Shown: piece by piece, positions 8,211-15,234 of the stretch | Position numbering within the stretch: the first letter of the stretch is position 1 | How the letters are laid out: each line of letters starts with the position of its first letter | Source: Actinacidiphila rubida | GTDB lineage: Bacteria > Actinomycetota > Actinomycetes > Streptomycetales > Streptomycetaceae | NCBI RefSeq assembly: GCF_900110255.1 | Contig: NZ_FODD01000020.1 | Span: forward strand, 62,001 to 126,000 | Direction: 5' to 3' | Length of the DNA: 64,000 nucleotides | Program-made: the position numbers and the translations under genes | The notes under the pieces: model-generated | What the model was told of the DNA's origin: nothing | Database searches by the model: none | Seen by the model: the letters and a program-made list of their open reading frames with translations, nothing else

Positions 8211-8632
8211 GTGGCTCCATCCACACCTGTGGACGAGAACAAGTACGCCGTGACCGTGCGGCCGTCCTCGCCTCCGAGCGTCTCGACGTGCTGAGCCAGC
8301 GCCGCCACCATCCCCAGCCCGCGGCCGTGGGTGCCCCCGTCGTCCGGGTGCTCGACTGTCGGCACGGTCTTCGCGCCGCCGGCATCAGTCACCGACACGC
8401 ACACCACGTGCTCTGACAGGGCCAGGCTGACGTGGAAGGACCCGGCCGGATCACCGCTGACCGTGTGCAGGAGCGCGTTCGCGCCCAGCTCGGTGACGAT
8501 CAGCGCCGCGTCGTCGGCGTGCGGCGAATCGCCCAGGACTTCCCGGGTCCAGCGCCGTGCGCGACCGACTTCCTCCAGCGAACCCGGGCAAGTGAGTCCC
8601 CAGATCCGCACTCTACTCATATACTCGTCCAT
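8195..8632 (-). CDS. HATPase_c_2 ATP-binding protein, anti-sigma-regulator (RsbW/SpoIIAB) type
   Basis: The product is 145 residues from the ATG at 8632 (MDEYMSRVRIWGL), with AAAGGA upstream; a start at 8620 is the alternative. The GHKL ATPase motifs are present: VTELGANALLHT (N box), VSVTDAGG (G1 box) and HGRGLGMVAALA (G2 box). Streptomyces has very many such single-domain kinases, usually binding sigma-factor antagonists; here the partner is unknown. It is second in a unit read 9110 to 7495. A 16-bp operator-like palindrome at 8623-8638 covers the start codon, so expression may be blocked locally by the GntR regulator. Confidence 0.75.
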   Translation of the reverse strand: MDEYMSRVRIWGLTCPGSLEEVGRARRWTREVLGDSPHADDAALIVTELGANALLHTVSGDPAGSFHVSLALSEHVVCVSVTDAGGAKTVPTVEHPDDGGTHGRGLGMVAALAQHVETLGGEDGRTVTAYLFSSTGVDGATCLPL

Positions 8633-8638
8633 ACAAGT
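8623..8638. promoter_or_regulatory. KorSA-like operator candidate, covering the start of the ATP-binding protein gene
   Basis: Sequence ACTCGTCCATACAAGT, matching the element's palindrome ACTCGTNTAGACGAGT at both outer arms. It overlaps the ATG at 8632. Assignment rests on similarity to the sites at 10041 and 10115. Confidence 0.5.
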
Positions 8639-8678
8639 TCCTTTGTGCTGGTAGGCGGCCATGGGTAGAGAGTTCGAG

Positions 8679-9110
8679 CTAGACGAGTTTCACGCCGTCG
8701 TGCGCACGCACGGCCGGCGGGGATGTGGCGTCGAGAGCGTCCAGGACGCGGATCGCGTACGCCTCGTCTGCGAGTTCGGAGACTTCGTCGCGGGTGGCCC
8801 AGCGCAGGGCACTGGTCTCACTGCCGGTGGCGGGTCGGCCGTCGATCGCCTCGCAGCGGAAGACGAGGGAGACGATCAAGCCGGTCATGTTCTTGTAGAC
8901 GCCGGTAAGGGTCGCGGGCAGTGCGATCTTGACACCGGTCTCCTCCAGGACCTCGCGCTGGAGAGCGTCGGGGATGGTCTCGCCCGCCTCCAGCACTCCG
9001 CCCGGCGGTTCCCAATGTCCGTTGTCCCGGCGCTTGATGAGCAACGCGCGGCCTTCGTCGTCGACGATGACTCCGGCGACGCTCACCGAGTGCGGGCGCT
9101 CGATCGGCAC
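8679..9110 (-). CDS. Nudix hydrolase, Pif-like
   Basis: The product is 143 residues. The full Nudix box is present, running from GGVLEAGE to REVLEETGV, with the three catalytic Glu residues of REUXEE. Nudix proteins hydrolyse nucleoside diphosphate derivatives. In the related AICE pSAM2 the Pif protein, which prevents redundant transfer between cells carrying the element, is a Nudix protein, and this gene sits at the same relative place next to the korSA-like regulator. It is divergent from the GntR gene, with a shared 82-bp control region. It is probably the first gene of the unit that continues through the ATP-binding protein. The Pif role is inferred from context. Confidence 0.75.
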   Translation of the reverse strand: MPIERPHSVSVAGVIVDDEGRALLIKRRDNGHWEPPGGVLEAGETIPDALQREVLEETGVKIALPATLTGVYKNMTGLIVSLVFRCEAIDGRPATGSETSALRWATRDEVSELADEAYAIRVLDALDATSPPAVRAHDGVKLV

Positions 9111-9164
9111 GTACCTGATCCTCTCGGGTGGCTAGGCTCTCCACCGTAGCAACAAGGGTCGGCC

Positions 9165-9180
9165 GCTCGTCTAGATATCC
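9165..9180. promoter_or_regulatory. KorSA-like half operator upstream of the GntR gene
   Basis: GCTCGTCTAGATATCC: the left half and core (CTCGTCTAGA) match the element's palindrome and the right half does not. It lies in the short intergenic region between the divergent Nudix and GntR genes, suiting autoregulation. Confidence 0.45.
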
Positions 9181-9192
9181 AAAGGAGTACGC

Positions 9193-9981
9193 ATGCCCGT
9201 TATCCCCTCCGGTGCGCTCGGTGCACTGGACCCGACGAGCGACCGGGCGGTCTTCCGCCAGATCGCCGACCAACTACGCGAGGCCATCGACAAGGGACGA
9301 TTCTCCGAGGGCGACAAGCTGCCGTCGGAGACCGAACTGGTCGAGCACTACGGCGTCTCGCGGATGACCGTCCGCAACTCCCTGTCCGTCCTCCAGGGCG
9401 AAGGTCTCGTGTTCTCCGAGCACGGCAAGGGCGTCTTCGTCCGCCCTCGCCCCCCGGTCCGCCGCCTGGCCTCCGACCGGTTCGCCCGCCGCCACCGCGA
9501 GCAGGGCAAGTCCGCGTTCACCGTCGAGGCCGACGCCGCCGGCAGTCACCCCACCGTGGACAACCTGGAGGTCAAGGAAGAGCGGCCGAGTCAGGACATC
9601 GCCACCCGTCTCGGCGGCCCCCGCCGCGTGCTGGCCCGGCACCGCCGCTACCTCCTCGACGGCCGCCCCGTTGAGTTCGCCACCTCCTACCTCCCGTTGG
9701 ACATCGCCCGCGGCACCCAGATCGCCGAACCCAACCCGGGCCCCGGCGGCATCTACGCCCGACTCGAAGAACTCGGCCACCGCCTCGACCACTTCGAGGA
9801 AGAGATCCGCGCCCGCATGCCCGCCCCCAGCGAGGTTCGCACCCTGCGCCTGGCCGCCGGCGTCCCCGTCATCCACCTCATCCGCACCGCCTTCGACACC
9901 GGGGGCCGCGCGGTCGAGGTCTGCGACACCGTGATGGCAGCCGATGCGTACGTGTTGGCCTACCAGCTCCCTGCCACGTGA
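9193..9981 (+). CDS. GntR-family regulator with UTRA domain (KorSA-like)
   Basis: The product is 262 residues. The N-terminal winged helix (about 18-85) contains FRQIADQLREAI, LPSETELVEHYGVSRMTVR and the wing GEGLVFSEHGKGVFV. The C-terminal part (about 100-260) is a UTRA ligand-binding domain (RRYLLDGRPVEFATSYLPL). AAAGGAG precedes the ATG. KorSA of pSAM2 is a GntR protein that represses the replication and activation genes. Position, domain layout and the ACTCGTNTAGACGAGT sites around it support the same role here: a master repressor that keeps the element integrated. The ligand is not known. Confidence 0.85.
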   Translation: MPVIPSGALGALDPTSDRAVFRQIADQLREAIDKGRFSEGDKLPSETELVEHYGVSRMTVRNSLSVLQGEGLVFSEHGKGVFVRPRPPVRRLASDRFARRHREQGKSAFTVEADAAGSHPTVDNLEVKEERPSQDIATRLGGPRRVLARHRRYLLDGRPVEFATSYLPLDIARGTQIAEPNPGPGGIYARLEELGHRLDHFEEEIRARMPAPSEVRTLRLAAGVPVIHLIRTAFDTGGRAVEVCDTVMAADAYVLAYQLPAT

Positions 9982-10040
9982 CCAGGGCGGATGACGTGAC
10001 GGGTGTTCAACTCCCGCTATTCGTACGCCTCCAGAGGTAA

Positions 10041-10056
10041 ACTCGTATAGACGAGT
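10041..10056. promoter_or_regulatory. KorSA-like operator, best palindrome
   Basis: ACTCGTATAGACGAGT: six-base arms ACTCGT/ACGAGT are perfectly complementary around a 4-base core. It lies between the GntR gene and the transfer/replication operon. Confidence 0.65.
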
Positions 10057-10114
10057 AGGTGGGGTGTGTGGCACAGTGGTTCTCGTGCCCGGGTCTTCGG
10101 GTACGACGAATGGC

Positions 10115-10130
10115 ACTTGTCTAGACGACT
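10115..10130. promoter_or_regulatory. KorSA-like operator before the transfer operon
   Basis: ACTTGTCTAGACGACT has the same core and near-matching arms. It ends 28 bases before the TTG start at 10159, where a bound repressor would block transcription of the regulator-TraB-Spd-RepSA genes. Confidence 0.6.
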
Positions 10131-10158
10131 AGCTGTCACACTGTGAGGAGACTCAACC

Positions 10159-10509
10159 TTGCGTTCCATCCGTGTGGAGACCTCGGCGGCAACGATCCTG
10201 CTGACCGAGGCTCCGGAAACGAAGATCAAGGACCGGCAGACCGGAGAGGTCGCCACCGACGCGAACACCGGTGAGGCGCTGATGACCGTCGGCGTCGTCT
10301 ACATCGAGGACGGGGAGTCCTCGCTGGTCAAGGTGACCGTCCCGCAGAGCGGCGTGGGCGAGGGGTTGGCGCTCGGTGCTCCGGTCGCGCTGCCGGGGCT
10401 CATCGCCCGGCCGTGGGAGAGCACCTTCAACGGTCAGCAGCGGCACGGCATCGCGTTCCGCGCCGCTGCCGTCACCCCGTCCGCCTTCCCGGCCCAGGTC
10501 GGAGCCTGA
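10159..10509 (+). CDS. SCO3933-family regulatory protein
   Basis: The product is 116 residues and starts at TTG, preceded by GAGGAG. It contains KIKDRQTGEVATDANTGE, VVYIEDGESSLVKVTVP and RPWESTFNGQQRHGIAFRA, a small beta-rich protein I recall as the SCO3933-family regulatory protein, typically found just upstream of the AICE translocase gene. The mechanism is not known to me. It is the first gene of the long plus-strand operon and is separated from traB by five bases, so the two are probably co-translated. Two operator-like palindromes lie upstream. Confidence 0.7.
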   Translation: MRSIRVETSAATILLTEAPETKIKDRQTGEVATDANTGEALMTVGVVYIEDGESSLVKVTVPQSGVGEGLALGAPVALPGLIARPWESTFNGQQRHGIAFRAAAVTPSAFPAQVGA

Positions 10510-10514
10510 TCGGC

Positions 10515-11891
10515 ATGTCCGACCTGACGACGATGTTGGAGGTGGGTGGCTCCCTCGCCGCTGTCGGCGGTGGCGCTGCCTACCTCCGGGCCGAGCAACC
10601 GGCCGCGTACTGGTCCATGGTCGGCCTGCCGCTTTCGGCGGCTCGCCTCGTGAGCTCGTACGGGTCGGTGATGGACGCCTGCGGGCTGACCGTGGCCCCG
10701 TCCCGCTTACGCACCCTGGCGGTACGGGCCACGACCCGGCGAGAGGTGCGGCCTGTCCCTCCCCGGCGAGGCATCATCCGCCCGACCACGACCGGTATGC
10801 GGCTCCGCTTGCGGCTCGCTCCCGGTCAGGAACCGGCGGACGTCGCCGCCTCGGCCGAACGGCTGCGGCATGCATGGGGCGTGCACGCCGTGTACGTGTC
10901 CGTGGTCAAGCCGGGTGTCGTCGAACTGCGGCTCGTCGGCTTCGACGTGCTGCGCAAGGTCCGCATGCCCCGCAAGGCCGGCGGTGACTTCCTCAAGGTG
11001 CCGGTGGCGCTGCGCGAGGATGCGACCGCCTTCGTGCGGGACTATCGCGCGATACCCCACCAACTGACGCTCGGTGCAACGCTGGCGGGCAAGTCCATGT
11101 ACCTCCGCCACCTGATAGCGGGGCTCGCCTCGCAGCCCGTCGCCCTGGTGGGGATCGACTGCAAGCGGGGCGTCGAGCTGGCCCCGTTCGCCTCCCGGTT
11201 GTCCGCCCTGGCGACCGACCCTGAGCAGGCTGCCGACCTGCTTCCCGCGCTCGTCCGATTGATGGAAGACCGGTACGACCTGATCAAGGCCCGGCAGGGC
11301 ATCGCCTCCTCGACGCCGGACGGGGACATCACGTCCGACGCGTGGGGGCTGCCCGAATCCGAACGGCCCGTGCCCGTTGTGCTGTTCGTCGACGAGGTGG
11401 CGGAACTCTTCCTCGTCGCGTCCCGCAAGGACGAGGAACGGCGCGACGAGATGGTGACCCACCTCATCCGGCTCGCCCAGCTCGGCCGGGCCGCCGGCAT
11501 CTACCTGGAGGTCTGCGGACAGCGCTTCGGCGCCGAACTCGGCAAGGGCGCGACCATGCTCCGCGCCCAGCTCACCGGACGCGTCTGCCACCGCGTGAAC
11601 GACGAAGCGTCCGCCAAAATGGCACTCGGCGACATCGCCCCCGAAGCTGTCATGGCCGCCTGCGCCATAGCTCCCGAACGCCCGGGCCTCGCCGTCGCCG
11701 GAGACACCTCCGGCGGCTGGTCCCGCATCCGCACCCCGTACCTGTCCCTCGGAGACGCCGCCGCCATCTGCGACGCGTCCGCCGCCCTCGTACCGGCCCT
11801 GCCCGCGCTGGACCCCTTCCGGCCCGCTGTCCCGGCTCGTCCGGTCGGCGCGCCCGACCCACTTGCCAAGCGCCGTCCCGTCACGGGCTGA
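10515..11891 (+). CDS. FtsK/SpoIIIE-type conjugal DNA translocase (TraB/TraSA-like)
   Basis: The product is 458 residues from the ATG at 10515, with GGAGC upstream. The N-terminal region has hydrophobic stretches suited to membrane attachment. The ATPase core carries a Walker A motif GATLAGKS at 187-194 and Walker B VPVVLFVDEVAEL. The C-terminal part has the FtsK-like GIYLEVCGQRFGAE segment. In Streptomyces a single protein of this family moves double-stranded plasmid DNA through a hexameric pore at hyphal tips, unlike type IV secretion. The P-loop has Ala where Ser is more usual before GKS, which is tolerated in ATPases. It is the key transfer gene of the element. Confidence 0.88.
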   Translation: MSDLTTMLEVGGSLAAVGGGAAYLRAEQPAAYWSMVGLPLSAARLVSSYGSVMDACGLTVAPSRLRTLAVRATTRREVRPVPPRRGIIRPTTTGMRLRLRLAPGQEPADVAASAERLRHAWGVHAVYVSVVKPGVVELRLVGFDVLRKVRMPRKAGGDFLKVPVALREDATAFVRDYRAIPHQLTLGATLAGKSMYLRHLIAGLASQPVALVGIDCKRGVELAPFASRLSALATDPEQAADLLPALVRLMEDRYDLIKARQGIASSTPDGDITSDAWGLPESERPVPVVLFVDEVAELFLVASRKDEERRDEMVTHLIRLAQLGRAAGIYLEVCGQRFGAELGKGATMLRAQLTGRVCHRVNDEASAKMALGDIAPEAVMAACAIAPERPGLAVAGDTSGGWSRIRTPYLSLGDAAAICDASAALVPALPALDPFRPAVPARPVGAPDPLAKRRPVTG

Positions 11892-11965
11892 ACCCGCGCC
11901 CTCTTCTCGTACAACGCCACGTCCCTACCCCGTCATGTCCTGAACCGAGAGAGGAGGTCCCGCGC

Positions 11966-12562
11966 GTGCGTGCTCGCCTGGCCCGTATCGACGCCGTGCT
12001 CGTCCAAGCCGTCATCGCCGCCGCGCTGTCCTTCGCCCACCTGCACGACATCGCGGGCGCCGCCGGACAACACGGATGGAAGGCGTGGGCCTACCCGGTC
12101 TCCGTGGACCTGCTGCTGGTCGCAGCCTGGAAACGGCTCCGCGGCGGGACGAGCAAGGGCGCCGCCTGGTGCTGGTTCGTGATCGCGCTGTCCGCGTCGC
12201 TCGGCGCCAACATCGCCACCGCCGGCCTCCTGGACGCGCACGCCGTGCCCGCATGGCTGCGGATCCTCGTCGCCGGTTGGCCTGCGGTCGCCTTCCTGGG
12301 CGGAACGCTCCTCGCACACAGCGCTACCCGGCCGGATCCGGCGGCCCCGCCGGAACCCGTCACTACCGAAGCCAGCTCGGCGCCACCGCCCGCTCGTCCC
12401 GCTCCTGCGGTCCCGGCAGTCCCGGCTGCGCTGGTGGCTCATGCCCGCAAGGTCGCAGCCGAGCACCTCACTCGCACCGGCAACGCCATCGACACACCGA
12501 CCCTGCGCGCCCGCCTCGGCGTCCCCGCACTGCTCGCCGAAGCCATCGCCGCTCAGCTGTGA
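11966..12562 (+). CDS. DUF2637 spread protein (SpdB-like) with C-terminal helix-turn-helix
   Basis: The start is the GTG at 11966, seven bases after GAGGAGG; the product is 198 residues. Residues about 8-115 form four hydrophobic segments (for example VLVQAVIAAALSFAHL, ILVAGWPAVAFLGGTLL) typical of DUF2637. A Pro/Ala-rich linker follows, then a short helical domain (IDTPTLRARLGVPALLAEAI) resembling a small DNA-binding domain. Proteins of this layout are part of the intramycelial spread machinery of Streptomyces plasmids and work with TraB. It directly follows traB in the operon. Confidence 0.75.
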   Translation: MRARLARIDAVLVQAVIAAALSFAHLHDIAGAAGQHGWKAWAYPVSVDLLLVAAWKRLRGGTSKGAAWCWFVIALSASLGANIATAGLLDAHAVPAWLRILVAGWPAVAFLGGTLLAHSATRPDPAAPPEPVTTEASSAPPPARPAPAVPAVPAALVAHARKVAAEHLTRTGNAIDTPTLRARLGVPALLAEAIAAQL

Positions 12563-12571
12563 AGGAAGACC

Positions 12572-12772
12572 TCATTGAGGAGGGAGGAGACCCGCACGCT
12601 TCCGCCTGCGCCGCCTGACCTCCGCCACGACAAACCACAAAAACATGAAGACGCACAGGCTGATCACCTGCCACAACGACTCATGGGCCCACAACCGGGC
12701 CGTCGTGATGGCGAGTCCGAACAACACCACCAGCGAAGCGATGCAAAGCGCGAGGCGCACTCGCTGACTCAT
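12572..12772 (-). CDS. 66-residue putative membrane protein on the opposite strand
   Basis: The start is the ATG at 12772 (MSQRVRLALCIA), with CAGGAG six bases upstream on the minus strand. Two membrane helices are evident (LCIASLVVLFGLAITTA and LWQVISLCVFMFLWFVV), followed by a strongly basic tail (RRRRRKR). It is the only minus-strand gene inside the plus-strand transfer operon, filling the gap between the DUF2637 gene and the spd gene. I do not recognise the family. Start, helices and basic inside-positive tail favour a real gene. Confidence 0.55.
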   Translation of the reverse strand: MSQRVRLALCIASLVVLFGLAITTARLWAHESLWQVISLCVFMFLWFVVAEVRRRRRKRAGLLPPQ

Positions 12773-12890
12773 TACGGCTCCTGACCCCACAGTTCGCGCG
12801 GGGCGTTCCTCGAACACCCACGGCCACGCGATCTGCCTACCGGCCCTCACCTCAACCAGGCAACCAAGCACCAGGAAAGGAAGGTTTCCC

Positions 12891-13082
12891 GTGTCCGCCC
12901 GTCGCCGTTTCCGCAACCTGATCCGCATCGGGCCCGTCCAGGTCGGCACCGCCTACGACCAGCGGGGCCGGGAGAAGCACACCGCCGCCTGCACCGCGCC
13001 GCGCTGCGGCTTCTCCAGCGAGTACGACAGCCGCTCCGCCGCAGAACTGGCCGCCCGCACCCACCGCTGCCCCGCCCGCTGA
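12891..13082 (+). CDS. Small mobile-element transfer protein with CxxxxC..C zinc-like pattern (SpdA-type)
   Basis: The product is 63 residues with a GTG start after GGAAAGGAAGG. It opens basic (SARRRFRNLIRIGPVQVG) and continues with REKHTAACTAPRCGF and a Cys near the end (THRCP). I recognise it as the short protein annotated mobile element transfer protein in many Streptomyces AICEs. The three Cys and nearby His residues suggest metal binding, which is inference. It lies 15 bases upstream of the next small gene in the spread-gene cluster. Confidence 0.7.
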   Translation: MSARRRFRNLIRIGPVQVGTAYDQRGREKHTAACTAPRCGFSSEYDSRSAAELAARTHRCPAR

Positions 13083-13097
13083 AAGGACCGTCCACCC

Positions 13098-13292
13098 GTG
13101 ACCGTCAGCTTGCCCCTGGTCGTCGTCCTCGGCGTCATCGCCTGGGCCGCGATCAAGTTCCTCGGCATCCGCCTCTGGGTTGCCGTCTTCATCGCTCTGT
13201 TCGGCTTCTACCTGGCCCACACCTTCCTGGCTCCTGCCATCGACGACAGCACGCGCACCGGAGTGGGCGTCGTCAACGGCACACACACCTAG
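13098..13292 (+). CDS. Small membrane spread protein
   Basis: The product is 64 residues starting with a GTG after GAAAGGA. Two hydrophobic segments (LPLVVVLGVIAWAAIKFLG and LWVAVFIALFGFYLAHTFLA) fill most of it. It sits between the transfer protein and the SpdD-like gene and is presumably part of the Spd group that promotes spread of the element within the mycelium. The stop lies at the operator-like half-site 13283-13298. Confidence 0.65.
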   Translation: MTVSLPLVVVLGVIAWAAIKFLGIRLWVAVFIALFGFYLAHTFLAPAIDDSTRTGVGVVNGTHT

Positions 13293-13298
13293 ACGAGT
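13283..13298. promoter_or_regulatory. KorSA-like operator candidate before the spdD-like gene
   Basis: ACACACCTAGACGAGT matches 13 of 16 positions of the element's palindrome, with a perfect core and right arm. It lies 19 bases before the GTG at 13318 and may be an internal control point. Confidence 0.45.
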
Positions 13299-13317
13299 AG
13301 TCGAGAGAGGTTCCGCC

Positions 13318-13620
13318 GTGCTCCTCAGCCCCAAGTACCCGCAGACACCCACCCCCTCGGCCCACATCACCACGGCGCCCGTCTCCGTCCAACACGCGCA
13401 CCAACCAACCGTCTGCGCCTGCCAGGCGACCACTCCGCCCGCTGCGCCTCCCCGGCGCGTGACGCCCGCGGCCGGAGTCGTCGTCGGGGCCATGGCCGCA
13501 GTCATCACGGTCGGCGTCGTCCTCACCGCGCTCCTGGTCGCCGTCGCCGTCGCGGCCGTCTCGGTCGCCGTCGTCGCCCTGGTCCTGCGCTCGCTCCTGA
13601 CGCAACCGCGTCAGCGCTGA
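13318..13620 (+). CDS. SpdD-like spread protein
   Basis: The product is 100 residues from the GTG at 13318 (GAGAGAGG upstream). The first half is Pro/His/Thr-rich, then a long hydrophobic block (AGVVVGAMAAVITVGVVLTA and AVAVAAVSVAVVALVL) forms two membrane segments, ending in a short basic tail. This matches SpdD-type proteins that follow traB in Streptomyces elements and contribute to pock formation and spread. The precise molecular role is not established. Confidence 0.7.
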   Translation: MLLSPKYPQTPTPSAHITTAPVSVQHAHQPTVCACQATTPPAAPPRRVTPAAGVVVGAMAAVITVGVVLTALLVAVAVAAVSVAVVALVLRSLLTQPRQR

Positions 13621-13711
13621 CCTAACGACCTGCCGGGGCGGCACCGACGCCGCACATCCGCCGCCCCGGCCCCCATCTCTACGCACCGAAGCCCGTGAAG
13701 GGAGCTCCGTC

Positions 13712-15061
13712 ATCACCCGCGCAACACCGCCCCCGCTGCCCGAACTCGGCGCCCTGGCCGCGCTCGGCACCATGCCCGCACTCCTCCGCCAACTCTCCGG
13801 ACTCGGCGGCTGCACCCACCCCATCCGACTCGACGGCCACCGCACCGAACACGAACTCAACCCCACGACCGGCGAGATCGGCCCGGCCGTACACCGCCTG
13901 CTCTCCGACCAACTGGCCGCCGGCCACCTGCTCGTCCGCTGCAACAACCGCCGCACCACCCGCTGCGCCGCCTGCGCCGAGACCTACCGCCGCGACACCT
14001 TCCACCTGATCACCGCCGGACTCCGCGGCGGCAAGGGCACCCCAGAAGACGTCACCGACCACCCCCGCGTCTTCGCCACCTTCACCGCCCCCGGCTTCGG
14101 CCCCGTCCACAACCGGCCCGACTCCGGCACCTGCCGCTGCGGCACCGCACACCCCGCCGACGCACCCGAACTCGGCACCCCGCTCAACCCCGACACCTAC
14201 GACTACGAAGCCGCCGTCCTGTGGAACGCCTATGCCGGAGCCCTGTGGCGCCGCTTCTCCATCTACCTGCGCCGCGAGATCGCCAAGCGCGCCGGGCTCA
14301 GCCAACGCGCCTTCCGCGACCACGCCCGCGTCTCCTTCGCCAAGGTCGCCGAGTACCAGAAGCGCGGCGCGGTCCACTTCCACGCCGTCATCCGACTCGA
14401 CGGCCCCGACGGCGGCACCACCCAACCGCCCGCCTGGGCCACAGCCGACCTGCTCACGGACGCCATTCGTGCCGCAGCATCCGCCGCCTGCGTCACCGGA
14501 CCCACCATCGACGGCCGACCGCACACCTTCGCCTTCGGCCGCCAACTCGACGTCCGCACCATCCGCGGCGCCGACTTCGCCGGCTCGACCGCACTCACCG
14601 ACCGTGCCGTCGCCGCGTACATCGCCAAGTACGCCACCAAGGGCGCCGAGACAGCGACGGGCACCCTCGACCGCCCGATCCGCTTCCTCGCGGAGCTCCC
14701 GCACCTGGCCATCTCCGACCATGCGCGCCGGATGATCCGCACCGCGTGGAACCTGGGGGCCCGCAAGGAGCTGGAAGAACTGAGGCTGCGGGCCTGGGCT
14801 CACATGCTCGGCTTCCGCGGCCACTTCTCCACCAAGACTCGCCGCTACTCCACCACCCTCGGTGCCCTCCGCAACGCCCGCGCCGAGTACCGCCGCGCCC
14901 AAAGCAGCCAGGCACGCCCGCAGGAGACCACCTACGTCCTCTCTCACTGGGCCTTCGCCGGCACCGGCCTGACTCCCGGCGAAGCCTGGCTCGCCGCGAC
15001 CCTCGAACCCGCCCCCGGAACGGAAGGAGAATCCACATGGATGCCCGTCGCGACGAGTTGA
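13712..15061 (+). CDS. repSA: RepSA-type rolling-circle replication initiator, unusual start
   Basis: It initiates replication of the excised element. Near residues 220-235 VHFHAVIRLDG supplies the His-hydrophobic-His metal site of HUH enzymes, and YIAKYATKG supplies the nucleophilic Tyr region. The Cys-containing segment CNNRRTTRCAACAE is a probable zinc motif. Recalled homologues begin with residues equivalent to TRATPPPLPELGALAALG, which lie upstream of the first in-frame ATG (13772). The codon at the expected start, eight bases after GAAGGGAG, is ATC (13712). Either ATC is used, or translation starts at 13772 and loses 20 residues, or the start is mutated. The product is 449 residues from 13712. 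It overlaps the excisionase gene. Confidence 0.82.
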   Translation: MTRATPPPLPELGALAALGTMPALLRQLSGLGGCTHPIRLDGHRTEHELNPTTGEIGPAVHRLLSDQLAAGHLLVRCNNRRTTRCAACAETYRRDTFHLITAGLRGGKGTPEDVTDHPRVFATFTAPGFGPVHNRPDSGTCRCGTAHPADAPELGTPLNPDTYDYEAAVLWNAYAGALWRRFSIYLRREIAKRAGLSQRAFRDHARVSFAKVAEYQKRGAVHFHAVIRLDGPDGGTTQPPAWATADLLTDAIRAAASAACVTGPTIDGRPHTFAFGRQLDVRTIRGADFAGSTALTDRAVAAYIAKYATKGAETATGTLDRPIRFLAELPHLAISDHARRMIRTAWNLGARKELEELRLRAWAHMLGFRGHFSTKTRRYSTTLGALRNARAEYRRAQSSQARPQETTYVLSHWAFAGTGLTPGEAWLAATLEPAPGTEGESTWMPVATS

Positions 15062-15234
15062 TGACCGTTCCCCAGATCCTTGCGGAACTCGGGGGAATCT
15101 CGCGACGGACCTTCTACCGCTGGCGAGAGCTGGGGGAGGGGCCCGTCGCGTTCAAACTCCCCAATGGTGAGCTCCGGGTGTGGCGGAGCGACTTCCGGGC
15201 GTGGCTGCGAGAACTGGAAGGAGCTGCGGCATGA
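15037..15234 (+). CDS. xis: Excisionase / helix-turn-helix protein (Xis)
   Basis: The product is 65 residues from the ATG at 15037, six bases after AAGGAGA. The MerR-like winged helix-turn-helix contains MTVPQILAELGGISRRTFYRW and a wing with LPNGELRVWRSDF, as in AICE excisionases. Xis biases the integrase towards excision. It starts within the end of repSA and overlaps the integrase start by 4 bases (ATGA), so replication, excision and integrase are translationally linked, as in pSAM2. Confidence 0.85.
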   Translation: MDARRDELMTVPQILAELGGISRRTFYRWRELGEGPVAFKLPNGELRVWRSDFRAWLRELEGAAA

